From Lanius collurio (taxonomy: Eukaryota > Chordata > Aves > Passeriformes > Laniidae), in the NCBI GenBank assembly GCA_020086605.1, contig JACBWW010000040.1, positions 313,954 through 377,953 of the forward strand: a DNA stretch of 64,000 nt. The letters are read 5' to 3'. The position numbers were made by a program, and so were the translations under genes. The notes beneath the pieces were generated by a model that was not told the origin of the DNA, did no database searches, and was given only the letters and a program-made list of their open reading frames with translations. Position 1 is the first letter of the stretch. Each line of letters begins with the position of its first letter. Below, in pieces: positions 24,119 through 37,600 of this stretch.

Positions 24119-26337
24119 CTTCCCCAATAGCTATCTAGATCTATGGAGTAATGAATGTTAACTGCCCCTTTTGAAAATGAAATATGAAAAAGCAAAAAGT
24201 CTCAATTAAATGTTTGCACAGCTTGGCAAAAGATAAATATAAAGAAATAATACTAATAATTTGGTCTAAATGCTTAGGATTTATAGCTGTGTGTGTACTG
24301 ATCTACAGAAATGGTTTTGGCAAGCACTCATACTGCTGTAACAAAAAAAATATAAAGTTACTGTCTCTTCCCACAACTTAATATCACACTGGAAGGAGCA
24401 TTTCCATGGTGGAAGCCCACGTTCCAATCTGTTTTACTGCCAGAAAAGACAGTTTTAGCCAGAGTTGTTTAGGATGTTATCTCATCCACCCCTGGTCTAA
24501 GTCTTGGGATGCACAGTGCAACAATGAAAACAGATATTTGCAAGTCCCATCATAGACTTGTCATATCCAAGGGCACTTCATACCACTGCTCAGCTTCTCT
24601 GGATATTGTACATAATCATCCAAAATAAATACATGAAGACAGACCACAGCATTCACTCAACACCATATATAATGCACAAATCATTTTACAGATCCGCTAC
24701 CTCTGCTATAAATTAAATATCAGTTTCAATGATACTTCTCTGTCCCCTAGGGAGGAAACTTGCAACATTTCAGGAGGTTATCAGAACAGGTAAAAATTAA
24801 ATATTTGATAGACAATTAGTACAAACACCTTTTTCAATAAAACTAAAAATGCCTTTTAAGTAAAGAAGAAAACACACTCCATTATGTTAATTCTTACAGC
24901 TTCACAAGATAATGATCAAATCAGTGCAGCAAAAGTGTAAATTTTGGCTAATACTGATAAAGCAAGGAAGGGAGAGCTGGTTTCAGCAAACCTGAGAAAG
25001 TCAGCAAGGCTTGCAGATCCTAAAACTCTGAACAGAATCCATCAGGCACATGCAAAGTGAGGTTTGATGAGGCAACACTGGGAAACAATCAGCAGCTTGT
25101 CACAGCCTTTCTAGGTTGGGTGAATTCAAACAGAAAACAGCACATAAGATTCTATCTGGGTATGTATTTTTCACTTCAAGGTCCTACCAAACCCTCTCTA
25201 ACAAACTGTGAATTGTAAGTTATGGCTCTCTCTGTGGAACAAGGCTCCTAGGTAAAAGCCAAGCTTGCCTTTTTCTACATTCAATTCCAAGTTCTGTAAT
25301 GAAACTATAATAGAATCAGGCCAAAAGCTCAGTCCATTTAATCTTCTTTAAGTCACACTTGCTGGAACCAAATCCAGCTAAATCACAGAATATCCCTCAG
25401 CTCAGTGGTTTGGCCACACCGTGCTCCTAAAACACAAGAAAAAGATGAGTAACATGCCATGTGCAGCATTGCTCCCTTGAAGGTTTTGGATTTGTGCAGA
25501 CACTCTGCACACGTGCCAGGCTCATCCCTTGACACTCCTTCATCTCCTGATCCCTGTGGTGCTAAGCTTTCCCACCTGGCTCTTGTAGTTCAAATGGTGC
25601 TACAGTTTGAGGACAATTTAATAGAAGCTAAAATAAAAGAACTTTATTTAGACTATCCAAAAGAAGCAACACAGTTACACAACTTTATAAAAGACATAGG
25701 TGAAGAAATGGAAGGAAAGCAAGGCTTTAATAATACTTTTTCCTTTATACATCTCTCTGCTCATTGCACAGTTCCTCTCTCTGTGCAGAGTTTATGCCTG
25801 AGGGTGTATCTGCCAGACAGTGCCTACACCTGAGTTTTGTCAGAAAATTTCCCTGTAAGGGAGAGGCTCCCCACGGACAGCTTCCAATAAAAGAAAACCC
25901 TCAGAAATACCTATCAGAGCTCACCCTCAGTGTCTCCATCCTCCCTTCAAACTTTTATAGCAAATCTCTCATTTGAAGTTTCCCAGGTGTCCAGACAGAC
26001 ATTATCTTTCATTCCAAAATGCATTCTAATTGCATCTTAACCAGAGGGTGGTCTTACTATTTCTTTCTAATAAAATAATCACTGCTTTCCTCCCTTAGAG
26101 ATGCAAATGTCTGTTATACACAGAGCCAGCACAGAGTAGTTACTGAGCAGCTCTGTCTCCTTTGACAAAGAAAGGAAACCTCTCCCTGCTTTCCTGACTT
26201 ACTGCAGTGCTCCTGTATTGATCACTACAGCTACATCAGATATCAACACCTAACAGGTACATAAGCACATGAACTCCTGATTTAACTCTGGACAAACATG
26301 ATGTCAATACATTTTTCTGGGGAGTTAGTTGTTAGGG
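24119..26337. other. Unique AT-rich sequence, one 124-codon frame
   Basis: No gene recognised. The plus-strand frame at 25459-25833 has an acidic/lysine-rich middle (EDNLIEAKIKELYLDYPKEA) that looks protein-like, but the residues on either side do not, and I can place it in no family. I treat it as chance. Confidence 0.45.
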
Positions 26338-27080
26338 TTTTTTTTAATTCTACAGTGTCTCTTTATTCTCATATTTAGATTCATGCTGGTGTAATGCCCA
26401 CATGGTCAAAAATGTGTCCTCCCACATCGTATCTTGTATCCCCCATCACCTTTCTCAGATTTTGGGAACAGTAGCAAAATACATCCCACCTCTCTCAGGA
26501 GTCATCCACTTGATCCTTCTGAATAAAATACTCTTCTGAAATAAACACTTGGCCAATTCTTCACATCTTCAGACACTTCTTCAAGTGTTTCCAAGGACTG
26601 AAAGAAGTTTCAGCACAGATACTTGGTGGGTGCAGATGTTTTACCACCTGTATGGACAATGATCTGATGGGCAGTAAGGTACATAAAAGATGATGCTTGC
26701 TCTGTTCTACTTCCTTTTGATCAGATCAGTCTGTTCCCTGTAGCTTGGAAAGTAGGACTTAATGCTCATCCAGTATCCAGGAAAACATTTCTGTAGTTGA
26801 ATGGTAATGAAGCCATTCTGAACTCCGATCAGGAAGAGTGACAAGAGGTACTAAATGAACAAATCCCTTTCTATTGTCCTCACATGTAATCACAAACTTT
26901 GCTGTGCTGTTAACGAACTCCTGCATGTCATATGCACTCTCCCCAAGGTAAAGGAATGAATGACTCATTCTTGCAGCAAATCAATTCCATAGCCTGGAAG
27001 TTTTAATGCAATCACACTGTTCTTTTGTTTGTCTTGTCCTTTGGTAAGATGACCTGCCCCTTTAGCTGCAAGAATGCACC
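26338..27080 (-). other. Retrocopy-like block (speculative)
   Basis: On the minus strand a 69-codon frame (26759-26968, MSHSFLYLGESAYDMQEF at its start) is followed by ~390 bp without a frame, then AATAAA (26362-26367) and a run of eight A (26338-26345). Just upstream, another minus-strand frame (about 26965-27110) reads CILAAKGAGHLTKGQDKQKN and ends at a stop with a frame change into the 69-codon frame. The order resembles a decayed polyadenylated mRNA copy with a frameshift. I recognise no parent gene. Frames of this size are common by chance here, and processed pseudogenes are rare in birds because CR1 does not readily mobilise mRNAs. Confidence 0.15.
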
Positions 27081-30000
27081 TATACAAACTTGTGTTAAGT
27101 TGTGCTTGACATTGCCCTCCCTATGCTATGAAAAGTCTCCTGTTTGCTCTGTTTACTGCCTTAAACACACACAAAGCCTGCTGAAGCAAGATGGGACGAG
27201 ATAAATAAGTTGAATTATACAAGTATATGATTATATAGTATATTTCTGCACCTTCTTTATCCTTCAACTAGTACACACAGTACTAATGTTCACAAAACAA
27301 GCATGGCTTTAATATTCTGTACCTTTGAACAAAGTGAAGAACTAAAGAGGTAAAGTACACTTTCTTCTTGTCTCCATCTTGTCATACCCACCTGCTATGG
27401 AAAGAATTCCTAAAAGATGCTAGCTTTTCCCTAGGATCTGAGTACAGCGGGACTCCAGTTTTGGAGACATTTGTGACTTTATGGCAGCAGGGTGAACAAG
27501 CATTACTGCAACACAGCATCCAGGGGGAGAACTGGGGACAGCAAGGGACAGGAGCTAAAGAAATGTCCCCTATTTTTAAGCATCCTAACTGAGGAACCTA
27601 CATTCTCACTCGTGCTAACTCTAGGCAGCTAGCCATCAAAAGCCAGACCTTAATACTTCTCCTTAGACACGTCAAGAAGTTCTATTAAAGTCAAGCAGGG
27701 TGATTCATTCACAGGCCCAGACAGGCAGTAGTTCTCAAGGCAGCTTTCTTGGCCACCATATGATCCTTTCTCTCTTTTACAAGCATTCATAATTTTTTTT
27801 CCATCTTCTCAATTCTGCCACATATGGTGTGACACAACATCCTTCTGAAGCTCCTTAAAACAACAGCATCTTTTTCTTAGCTGTGATTTGTCCAAAGCAC
27901 ATGCCATCTGTGCATCCTGGAAAGAAAAAACCCCTGCAGCTAGTGAATGCATGGCACACTCTTAAGCAATGGAAAGCAGGTCATTAAATGGGACATAATG
28001 GGCTACAGATCTTGAAATCAGCCCTCCCTAGATTATCCATCTAAGGCATTATATGTTAATTTTGCTGTTGCATATTGATACAACACACAAATCTAAACCA
28101 CAGATCTACATGAGAAGCCACAACCCATCACTACTGGGTTTTGCTCACTTGGGGATTTGGGGAGACATAAATTCCAATGCATTTCACAACACTCAAAACA
28201 ATCACCACAGATCTAGATGATCTGGCCCTTCTTCCTCAATGGGTACAGAGGGACTTCAATGAAAAAGCAGAAGTAATTCCACTCCCTGAGTTTAGAGAAG
28301 GCAGAAAAAAAGAACCCCCAGCACCAAAAGTGAGAGACAGCAATTCAGGATGCAAATGTACTCCAGTTAACATTAATGCTTCCTCAAGGTTTTTGTTGTC
28401 TTTGCCTTTTAAAAAATTAAAATAGCTAAAAATAAATGGCAAAAGCCTGGTAAAGAAATACAATTCATCGACTTTTATGACACAGAGCTGAATGCTCTGC
28501 CAAGATGCCTCTCCACAGAGCCCTCAAAGGGTGACCATTACCCTCCCTTGACCATTCAATCCTTCCCATCCCCTGCGACAGTGCCAACACGCAGGCTAAT
28601 TGCTGCCAAGGACAATAATGCTTTCTCTGTTGGGAAATGGATACCTGGCATGGGACTATTCAGCTCATTTCACAGAGGCCAGCAGTTGTCAAATGATGAT
28701 GATTTCTGGCCACCACAGAAAAAGCCTCTACGAAAACCTCAGGGCAGGGGGAAAAAAAGCATATAATAGTGACACAGAGAGAAAGTGAATAAAAGAAGTG
28801 ACATGTTCTTGTCGCAATGTTCTGCCTCTTTTCTCCTTTCCTATTAAATATGGAGCATCACCAAAACTCCAGTCATTCTAACCATTTTACTCTGCTGCTG
28901 CCTGGGGCTCAAAAGAACATTTCTGGTTGTGCTGCTACCTCTGCTGAAAGCAGAGGTCTAAGAAGGACCAGCCTGGGGACCCTCCCAGTCTCTACTTGTT
29001 TTCCTGATGGTAGATCTGAAAGTGAAACTGGAAGGGATGAGAGAACATAGCAAATGAACTCTAAGACTTGTGAGGATTTTAGAAACAGATGTGGTTCACT
29101 CTGTGGGTTTGTTTTTTTTTTTTTTCTAATTATATGGAAGCATTTTATTTAGGATAGGTTGATAAAAACCAAGGAACAGAACAAAGCATATGTCTTTAAG
29201 GTGAAGAGTGCTGTATTTTTCCCACCAGACTGCAGAAATTCAGTCCTTTTCCAGCTTTTCTCATTTTAAGTGGAAATATTTTAATACAATGACTTTTCAA
29301 ATTTTCACTTTATCAAAAACCCTGCATATGAGCAAAGTTCACCCTCATTAATGCTGCTTAAGTGTACATATGTCCTTGACATTTTGCCACGTCTGTGGAA
29401 TAACATTTATTTTTTATTAAAGTCTCAATGCCATTTTTCCAATACTTGAGCCAGTTCTGTTCAGATTCACAGAAAAACCCTTTTCAGCATTATCATGCAA
29501 GATGATTCATTTACAACACCATCTTCTCTTAAAATTATTTAATTCTGCCCAAAAAAACCCAGGCAAATAAAATCCCCTTAGAACACTACCCAAGCTATTA
29601 GCTGACATAATAGAAATTTTTTAATGAGGACATCCCCATTTCTCTTCTGAAAGAGTTGATTATAGAATCCCACATACAGTTACTAGAGCATTTAGCAGAT
29701 TTAAAAGTTGTCCTTGGAAGCATCTTTTATCATTGTTTCAGTTTTCACCTACAGGCAACCTCCCTTAAGAATTCTGAAAGGAAATTTGCATCTGTTCAGC
29801 CTTCTGCTCAGGACCCTTTATTGAGGAGGTTCCAGGTTAACTGACAGGCTAAGTGGGGCTGCTCACAAATGGAAAACATTGTACCATTTATAAAAAGAAC
29901 CATAAAAATACTATGTGTAAATAAAAGTTTTATTACAGCAGACTACAGAGTGATCTACTCTGTGTTCCTGGGATCTGTAGCTTTGCTAACCAAGGATTAT

Positions 30001-31904
30001 GGTACCATCCAGCAGCCTTTTCCAGCTGCATTAACACTGGATGTGCAACATCCTCTACTGCACCTGGAATGGCTTAGAGCTGTTTTCTGTGCCATACTAC
30101 AGGCTGATGTATGCAGGCAGCTGCTGCAGGAGTAGAAGGATTTCTAAAATAAAATTACCATTTGATATGTGCTTAGTGAAATGGTACTGGGGAAAAGAAT
30201 GCAGGTCCATTCATATCAGCTCTTCTGGGATAAGATACACCTTTTTCACAACTTCTAATTTTTTTACGTATTCTACAGCCTGTAAGAAAAGATGACCTGC
30301 AGGCACTTTCTTTCAATGCCTGTCACTGTTAGGTTGTGTGTAACAACCTAGAAGGAGAGCAACTCAAATGTGCTAACACTTTTCTTCCTGTGTTATTTCA
30401 AACTGTTACTGCTTCGGGGCTGTATTGTAATATACTCACTGAATATCTTAATTTCTATGATTTAAACTGATAACAATGGATAGAGCAGCTGGCTTCACAA
30501 ATTCTCTTTCAGTATCACTGGCTGAGCTGGGTGAATCTGGAGTAAATGTGTGTACAAAGTTTGGGGGATCTATTTCAAGCACAAGTTTTGGCTGATTTAA
30601 ACAGACTTATTCAAATCTCTTTAATATCAAGAAACAATGTAGAAACAAAAAGGAAGAGAAAAAAATGCTGCCCCTTTTTTCAACAGTGATCAAATCAAGA
30701 CCAGTGGAAGACTGCATAAACTTCTCTTGCCACATTCAGCCCAGGATATACAGCACACCCTTTTCCTACCTAACTATCCTTTAAATAGATGACTGAGATT
30801 CTGCTCCAGTCCAGTCCAGTGCTCATTTTTAAGCTCTGGAGAATGATAAAGCAATATTACCTTATCTGTACAATCACTTCTTATTTCTTCTGCTCAGTAA
30901 AGAAAAATTCTGTGTTGCTGGGTTTGGGTTTTATGTGGGGGAGAGAGGTGTGTGCTGATTTTTTTATGGGAAAGGGTGGGTGAGTGATGAAAAATACTTT
31001 GATTTATCAGTTGGATATTATTTTAATGTCAGAAGCATTAATATTGCTAAGATTTGACAGTTGTGTTTTGTAGTATTTCCAAATCACGTAAGCCTTACCC
31101 ATTACATGCATTACAAAAAAAAAAGTTGTAATATGACCATTTGGAAATGCCAGTGTCTAATTGCCAACTGTCCATCTGAAAATTATAACCCTGTCCCAAT
31201 ACCCTTTATAGACAGGAATAACATAGGGAAGCTGTTATATCCATTTTAGTAACTGCACAGATCCTAATAATGTACATTCTCACTGTACCTATTAAGGATG
31301 CACTTATTTATAAATACTAACTAAAGAAAACTAGATACCATGTTTTTATTTCTAGAATAAAAGAGATTCTGAAACCTCACAGTTGGCTTCTCTGGAATTA
31401 GGATGTTTAACTATTTTACTGCAGCAGTAGCTCTTCTTGGCATTAACCCCCTCTATGTGTTTATATACCAAAGTAGCTGTGAAAACTTGAGTTCTATACA
31501 TATCTCTCTAAACCCAAGTAGTACTTCCTAGGGAAACCAAAACCTAAAAACTATACTCTTTTAGTTTGTCTGCTTAAATATAGAATTAACAGTGTAACAT
31601 GAGGTGGTCCTTTTTGAAAACTTGGACTCTCTCACTCCTCCTCTCTGAGTTCTGACTCCTTTGGTCACTGACAACCAAGTCATGAACTCTCTCCCAGAAA
31701 GGGATTAAACTCTGTCTTACAACTAGCTAAGCTGTTTTGTCCCCTGCTGGACAGGCTGCTCACAATTTCCCACTTGTATAGTTGAGCACTTTCTCACCAG
31801 CTTCAGGTCATTTGTGGCCACTTTATCTCCATCTGCTCCTGTGCCAGGGCTACCCTCCTGCTTCAGCAGCTGCTCTGCTGTCGCCTGCCTGATGTATCTA
31901 CAGA
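27081..31904. other. Unique AT-rich sequence without recognised genes
   Basis: Nearly 5 kb with no supported gene, RNA or mobile element. Slightly GC-richer stretches at 28.5-29.0 kb and 29.85-30.15 kb hold frames under 90 codons. A run of 14 T lies at 29112-29125. Confidence 0.5.
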
Positions 31905-32012
31905 CAGCAACGATGTCCCCTCTCTCAGCTCACTTTTCCTGGGCTTAACAAGCCAAACTTTATATTCCCCTCTCAATAAGTAAGTTCTCCCCATTGTTTT
32001 CCAGATCCAGTC
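31905..32012 (-). mobile_element. CR1 LINE internal fragment, inverted
   Basis: A minus-strand CR1 piece lying 5' of the 3' end: GATGTCCCCTCTCTCAGCT, TTTTCCTGGGCTTAACAAGCC, then CAATAAGTAAGTTCTCCCCA. This corresponds to the antisense of CR1 GTTTAGCCTGGAGAAGAGGA and upstream sequence. It ends within about 15 bp of the start of a plus-strand CR1 3' fragment. It is diverged, so the outer limit is uncertain. Confidence 0.6.
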
Positions 32013-32025
32013 TGTGTTCCTTCAA

Positions 32026-32202
32026 AACTGGTTGCCCAGAGAAGTGACGACACCCCTTTCCTAGAAGTGTTTAAGGACAGGCTGGATGGGGCTTGGAGCA
32101 ACCTGGTGTAGGGGAAGGTAAACTGCTCACGGTGGAGGGTTGGAATGAGGTGAACTTTAGGGTACCTTCCAACCAAAAAAATTCTATGATTCAATGGTTC
32201 TT
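32026..32202 (+). mobile_element. CR1 LINE 3' fragment
   Basis: Plus-strand CR1 3' end: GGTTGCCCAGAGAAGTGACG, GACAGGCTGGATGGGGCTTG, GAGCAACCTGGTGTAGGGGA, then GGTACCTTCCAACC and the tail AATTCTATGATTCAATGGTT. The element is truncated at the conserved GGTTGCCCAGAGAAG segment where the inverted piece begins. Confidence 0.9.
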
Positions 32203-34442
32203 AAACACAAGTGATCACAACAGTATGATGATTTCAGACTAGGTTTCTCCAGTGTTTTCAGATCATGAATGTGTGCCTATTTTCATTGAAGTATTTCATA
32301 CCATCCCTCCCCAGACTGCATTTGCCTTGCCCATGGCTTCATCACATCACTCATTCCAGCCACTACGAGATTTAATAATTCTGAGTCCTTTTCCTCTGTC
32401 ATTTCCAACTGATGAACTTATTTTATATAGCAGAAAATTTTATTAACCCCAATGTCTATTACTTTACAGCTCCCCTGCAAATTTAATAATGTTTTTGTTA
32501 CTCAGTCTTCAACATTATCTATTATTGTTATGGACAGAAAAAGCCCACAACTTTCAGCCAGAAATGTCACTGGTTTCATCTACCTCTTACAGAGGAGCCA
32601 CCACTAGAAATAACACAGAAAATCAAAACCATGGCCACAATTCAAGAACCGTGGCCTTTCCCTAAGTCACAACTGCTTGTAGGTACCTCATCACCTCCTC
32701 ATCTCCAGCTGGCCATCTTACAATTTACTACAGATCTCCACTTCCTTTGGCTCAGAAAAATTTCTTACTGAATGTTGCATCTTGTGCTTTATCAAAATGC
32801 AGGTAAGATCTAATGTTTTGCCTTCAAATAGAAAGTCAAGCACTTTATCAAAGAAAGGTGTTCAGTAATATCTGACACAATGTCATTGCATTTTATCTGA
32901 GTTCCCCATTAACTTCTGTGACTTTAACTACTCTTCATTTTCTTTTTTGTACTCAAAAGACCTGCATATTGCTCAGAACAGACTCACAGTTATGCAGTAG
33001 GCCAGATCACTCTGTTGATTTGGCATCCCTGTTTTGAAAGATTTATTACCAATCCTTGCTCTTAGAGAAGCCACTTCATATTATCATGTCTTTCTGAAAC
33101 CTGGAAAGGAGATTATGTTGATTCCTATGACTGCAGGGCATTTATGTAAGGCCTTTAGAGCCTGGCTTCCACCTTCATTATGATAATGGTAATTTCTATA
33201 TATGAATTCCTGGGAGGCACTCTACCTCTGCCCTACCTTTTAAGTCCACGCCTTTATTTGAATTGTATCTGTGCAAGCTTTAATTTTGCAGAGAAGTGTA
33301 TTTCTATGATGCAGTCAATACTAATGAATACATGTGCATTCTGAGGAAGGGTGAATTCCTAAGCTATGGGGACATGGGTGGAGTTCTCACAGAAATGGTT
33401 TGGTGTGAGCAGAGATGGCATAAGGCTTTTAAGATTTACCCTGAGAAACAGACCAACTGAAACACATCTGTAGGATTAACCTGGAAGGAAAAAAAAAATC
33501 AGTCTCCACGAGGCAAAAAAAAAAGCAGAAAAGTAACTGCCTCCATACCTCTGAGACAAGCATGAGAAGAAATGGAGATTCTTTGGCCAGTTTCTTTGAA
33601 GGAAGAAGAGACCCTTTTCTCAATCAAAGCTTGCATCTCTCAGAGATAGGAAGTAGCACAGGGCACCAGTCAGACCTCATCATGTAGGGAAGAAAAGCAG
33701 CACTGGCACTGCCTTCCCGTGGTCTCCCATTTTTCTCCCAGGAGAGAGAACAGAGACTGACAGCAGCCAGGGACGGGCAGCGTCTTGCTGGGTCACAAAT
33801 ACGACACTAATCTATACTTAAGCTGAGAACGTGAAACTAATCTATATGAGGAGGAGAAGTGTCAGCTTGGGCAGCTAAAATTGACAGTTCAAAAGAGCTT
33901 TTGAATGTGTGAAGTAAGGGAGATGGAGCAGCACTTCTGTAGCAAAAGGCGTGATGAGCCATTGCTGGGAAAGGAAGGCTGGAATGAGGAGCAGGAAACA
34001 CCAACCCTTTATGGCAAGCAGAAGTTGTTTGAGATGTAGGAGGGCTCAGAGCTGCTATGCAAGCACTGCAAAGCGTGGTGGTGGCAGCAAGGGCACAGAG
34101 TGAGAAGAAAGAGTGAAGAAACAAAGGCAGAAAGTCAGGAAGCTGCTCCTTCTAAATAGGGCAATGTAGCCACAGTGGTCAGAGATGGAGTCTTTCTGAA
34201 GCAGAGCAGAAGTTGTTAAATAGAACAAATTCTCAAGGTGGTTTTATTATCCTGGCCTTTGAGATGAAGGGACAATCATGTCTATACCATAGGAAATCCA
34301 AGGTATTTTTCCCAATTTGCTGTCACAGTTTCATAAGTAAGAAACACACAAAAGGACAATTATATCTGTATTCCTCTCTACTATCCCAGCACACAACAGA
34401 GTAATGCCATTGTCCAGCAAATATCTCTTTAGGCTGCCTTAG
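32203..34442. other. Unique sequence, nothing recognised
   Basis: No gene or repeat recognised. CTAATCTATA occurs twice close together near 33809 and 33836. A minus-strand frame at 33837-34124 starts with a hydrophobic stretch but is otherwise Ser/Ala/Thr-rich without a domain. The AG/GTAAGA near 32801 lacks a strong pyrimidine tract. Confidence 0.5.
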
Positions 34443-34640
34443 ACTGGATAGCAGGAATAATTTCTTCACTAAAATGGTGCCAGACATTGGAGTAGGCTGC
34501 TCAGGGAAGTGTAAGTGTTCAGAAAACATGTCTATGTGGTGCTTAGGGACAGGGGTCAGTAGTGGGTTGGCAGTGCTGAGCTGATGGTTGGATTCAAATG
34601 ATCTAAGAGGTCTTTTCAACCTTAGAGATTCCATGATTCT
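34443..34640 (+). mobile_element. CR1 LINE 3' fragment, older type
   Basis: About 200 bp of plus-strand CR1 of the variant ending GATCTAAGAGGTCTTTTCAACC..GATTCCATGATTCT. Landmarks in order are GGAATAATTTCTTCACTAAAA, GGCTGCTCAGGGAAGTG, TTCAGAAAACATGTCTATGTG, GTGCTTAGGGACAGG, and GATGGTTGGATTCAAATGAT. It belongs with the 13.5-kb copy rather than with the GGTGTCCCTGCCC type. No open ORF2 tail. Confidence 0.88.
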
Positions 34641-37600
34641 TTCCAAAGCATGGCTGGCCAGAGGACAGAATTGCCTCGATTCTGAACTAAGCTGCACTAT
34701 CTCTCTCCCACTACAAATCCACCCTCTACTTTGAAGCCAGAAAAAAACCCCAAAACGAACCCAGCTAACCAATTATGGTTAAGTAGTACTGGGGATGGCT
34801 GATTAAAAAAATATGCTTTTTGAAAACAATCATGGTACAAATAGCCAGTGTGAGAGTGCAGTTTTAGTTCACTCTTTTTGCTGTTTTCCCTTTTCATTTG
34901 TCACACTTGCACTTCAAATTAGGTTGTTACTTCTTTAGAATAAGGCTTATAGCTGCATGGCACAATGATCTAAATGGTGAACCTTCTAAAATAATATGTA
35001 TTAATATGTACTCAGGGCACCAAACAGGTACTTGTTCAACATAAAGATGTCAGGAAAAGATTCTGCAATATCTCTTACTATATCATGTCTTGATCTACAT
35101 AATTTCTTTAAATCCCCTCAGCATCACCCTGGGTTTATATTGTTACAAAGCAAAAAGCACCTCAAAGCCCCCATATGTGCCAGTTGAATGATAACTGTTG
35201 CTAAATAATTTACTGCAAACAACAAAAGCTAAAGAGTTATCTGAAGATGCCACAGGAGCATTCTGTGCACCTTCACCATCCCAATTTCAGTGCCAAAAGA
35301 TCTTGTTTGATTTTTATCCAAAAGCCAAAGGCAAAACCCTGTCACTGACAAATGCAAAAAAATGCTGATTTCAGGAAACAAAGCCATTGTAATGATGATA
35401 GCATTCAGCTTTGGTCTACTGGCAGCAGACATGTCACTTTTATGCAACTTCATATAGAATACACTAATAAAACATGATAAAAGTCTGCTCTAGTTATTCT
35501 GGCACGCAGCTGATGATAATGTGTAGCAGAAAGTTTATTTTTAAAAGTCAGCACTTTAATTTTCCTAGGAATTTTAATCTCCATTTAAAGTACATCTTTA
35601 GAAAAATGTTTGATTAGTAAGACTATGTGTTCTATGATGTCGTTAGGGTTGAGGTTCTAAAATATATTATTTCCAGTCAAATTAAAACTTCCTGAACATT
35701 ATCAAGTATATTATAATCTATTTTTGAAAGCAGTAGCCTGTGAAAAATCAGTTTACACTGAAGTAACACCATTAAGGGGAAACTTTGTGTTTGAATAAAG
35801 TTTAGTGAGCCCTGCCTGACTCAGTATATGAGCACCAATACATCCCAAACTTCTTCAAAGAAAAAAATCAGAAGTTGTAACTTACATCATTTTCTGCAGT
35901 GAATGAAACAGGGCTGATAATCTGACAAGAAAAGCTCTTCCTATAGAGTTTGGAGCTCTAGCTAGATCCCAAAAATAAAGATATTCAAGACATATAGGAC
36001 AATGGCATACTTTGATGGTGAGACTGACTGCGTGTGTTTCTGTTCCCCTGATGCTCCTTTTTATTTCAGAGATTACATTTAAAGGCTATTCTTATTCCCT
36101 GAGAATCACACCTCTCACATTAGCATATCCACAGGAGGGGGACAAAAAAAAGGTAGTAAGATCCAGTACTTTGGGGACCACTAACTGGCAGAATTCTCTA
36201 GCTGGCAGAATACTGGCAACCAAAAGTAGATCAAGCACACTACATCTTACATAAAAGAGCCCACATGCCTCCTCACACTAAAATAACAGCTCTGCTATAC
36301 CAAGAGTTGTGTTCATCATTGTCTTTCAGCAAAGCCATGACTGCATAAGCAAGAGGAGCATGGGGTGCTTTAACTGATTTATAGGGACTAAATTTTTTTT
36401 TTTTGGTGACAGCAATAGAGAAAACTTTCTTCTAATGCATCTAGGCAACTGCTTTAAACAAATAAATAGCTCACCAAAGCCTTTAGATCACCTCAAATAC
36501 CAACTCTGTCCTGACACCAGTAATGGAACAAGCTGCTGAGTTCTCAAAGGCAAGCAGGTGTTTGTGATCAATATAATACAGCCCTCAATATTCTTCATTC
36601 ACTCTGTGTTGTTGGTTCTTTTCCCAGATCTTCTCCAATTTCCCAGAAAAGTTGTGCTTTTTCTGTCCCACTCACATTCACACTCTTAGCATTCAGAAGG
36701 CAGAAGATGCACAGCATATGCTGATACTTGCAAATACCAGCACTGAAAGCAGTGTACAGCAGTGCATAGCTCTGAAAAGAGGCTGCAATGAATCATTCCA
36801 GCATGCTGATTAGCATTTTTACTACTTTAAAATTTCAACTTTCATTTTTTACTGCATCTTAATGCACTGCTTTTTCCCTTTTTGGCTGACTGCAACTCAC
36901 TGTAACTGAAGAATTCTTCTTCTGCCTTATCTCTCTCTGACTGTAAAGTACTTTACAATGTTCTGCATGGGGAGCAGCATATATAAAAATAAATGGTATG
37001 CTAAATATGTTTAGAAGGTAATGTGATAGCAAATCAAGAAACAGGAAGGTTTAAACCTCCCTTGCAGCTCAGAAGACAAACAGCTTAGCAGAGATGAGGG
37101 GTATCAGCTTTACTTCAATATTCTATTTCTCCTGTAGAATAAATATTTATATTACATGTGCAGATACTATGTATTATAACAATAAATAGTGTTTCATGCC
37201 ACTCCAAAATACCAAAAAAGATAAAAGGCTGGACAGGCAGCTGAATCTGGATCCTCCATACAAAGCTACTTCATTTGATTTCAGCTCTTACTGCCATCAA
37301 ACATCTAAAGGAACAGTGCAAGCCTGAAATTACATTAAGCAATGTGCTCTATCACATGTTCAAAAGAGTCAGCAAGGGATTCAAGCACATCCTAGAAATT
37401 TTGTACATGCTTTAGTACTTTGCTGGGTGGAGGACATACTTGTGGAGCAAGGCCACTGAAAACACTGACTTTCCAATAGTTATTTTCCCAGAGTATGATG
37501 AGTATTCACTGAAGCAAAGTGCTCTCCCCACACTGCCCCAGTCTTTCCCAAAGTCAAACAATGAAGAAAAAGTCTCCATCTCGCAGAAAAAACCTTCTAG

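Noticed and set aside
23923..24195. 90-codon minus-strand ORF
   Set aside because: Runs through the C/A-rich simple sequence; the Gly/Val/Phe-rich peptide is a composition artefact.
25459..25833. 124-codon plus-strand ORF with a charged middle
   Set aside because: No recognisable family, no splice or promoter context, and the ends are not protein-like; consistent with chance.
30320..30355. Small palindrome AGGTTGT-GTGTA-ACAACCT
   Set aside because: A 7-bp stem is expected by chance in 64 kb and nothing nearby suggests an RNA gene.
33837..34124. 95-codon minus-strand ORF with hydrophobic N-terminus
   Set aside because: Ser/Ala/Thr/Pro-rich with no domain; the plus strand here is simply purine-rich.
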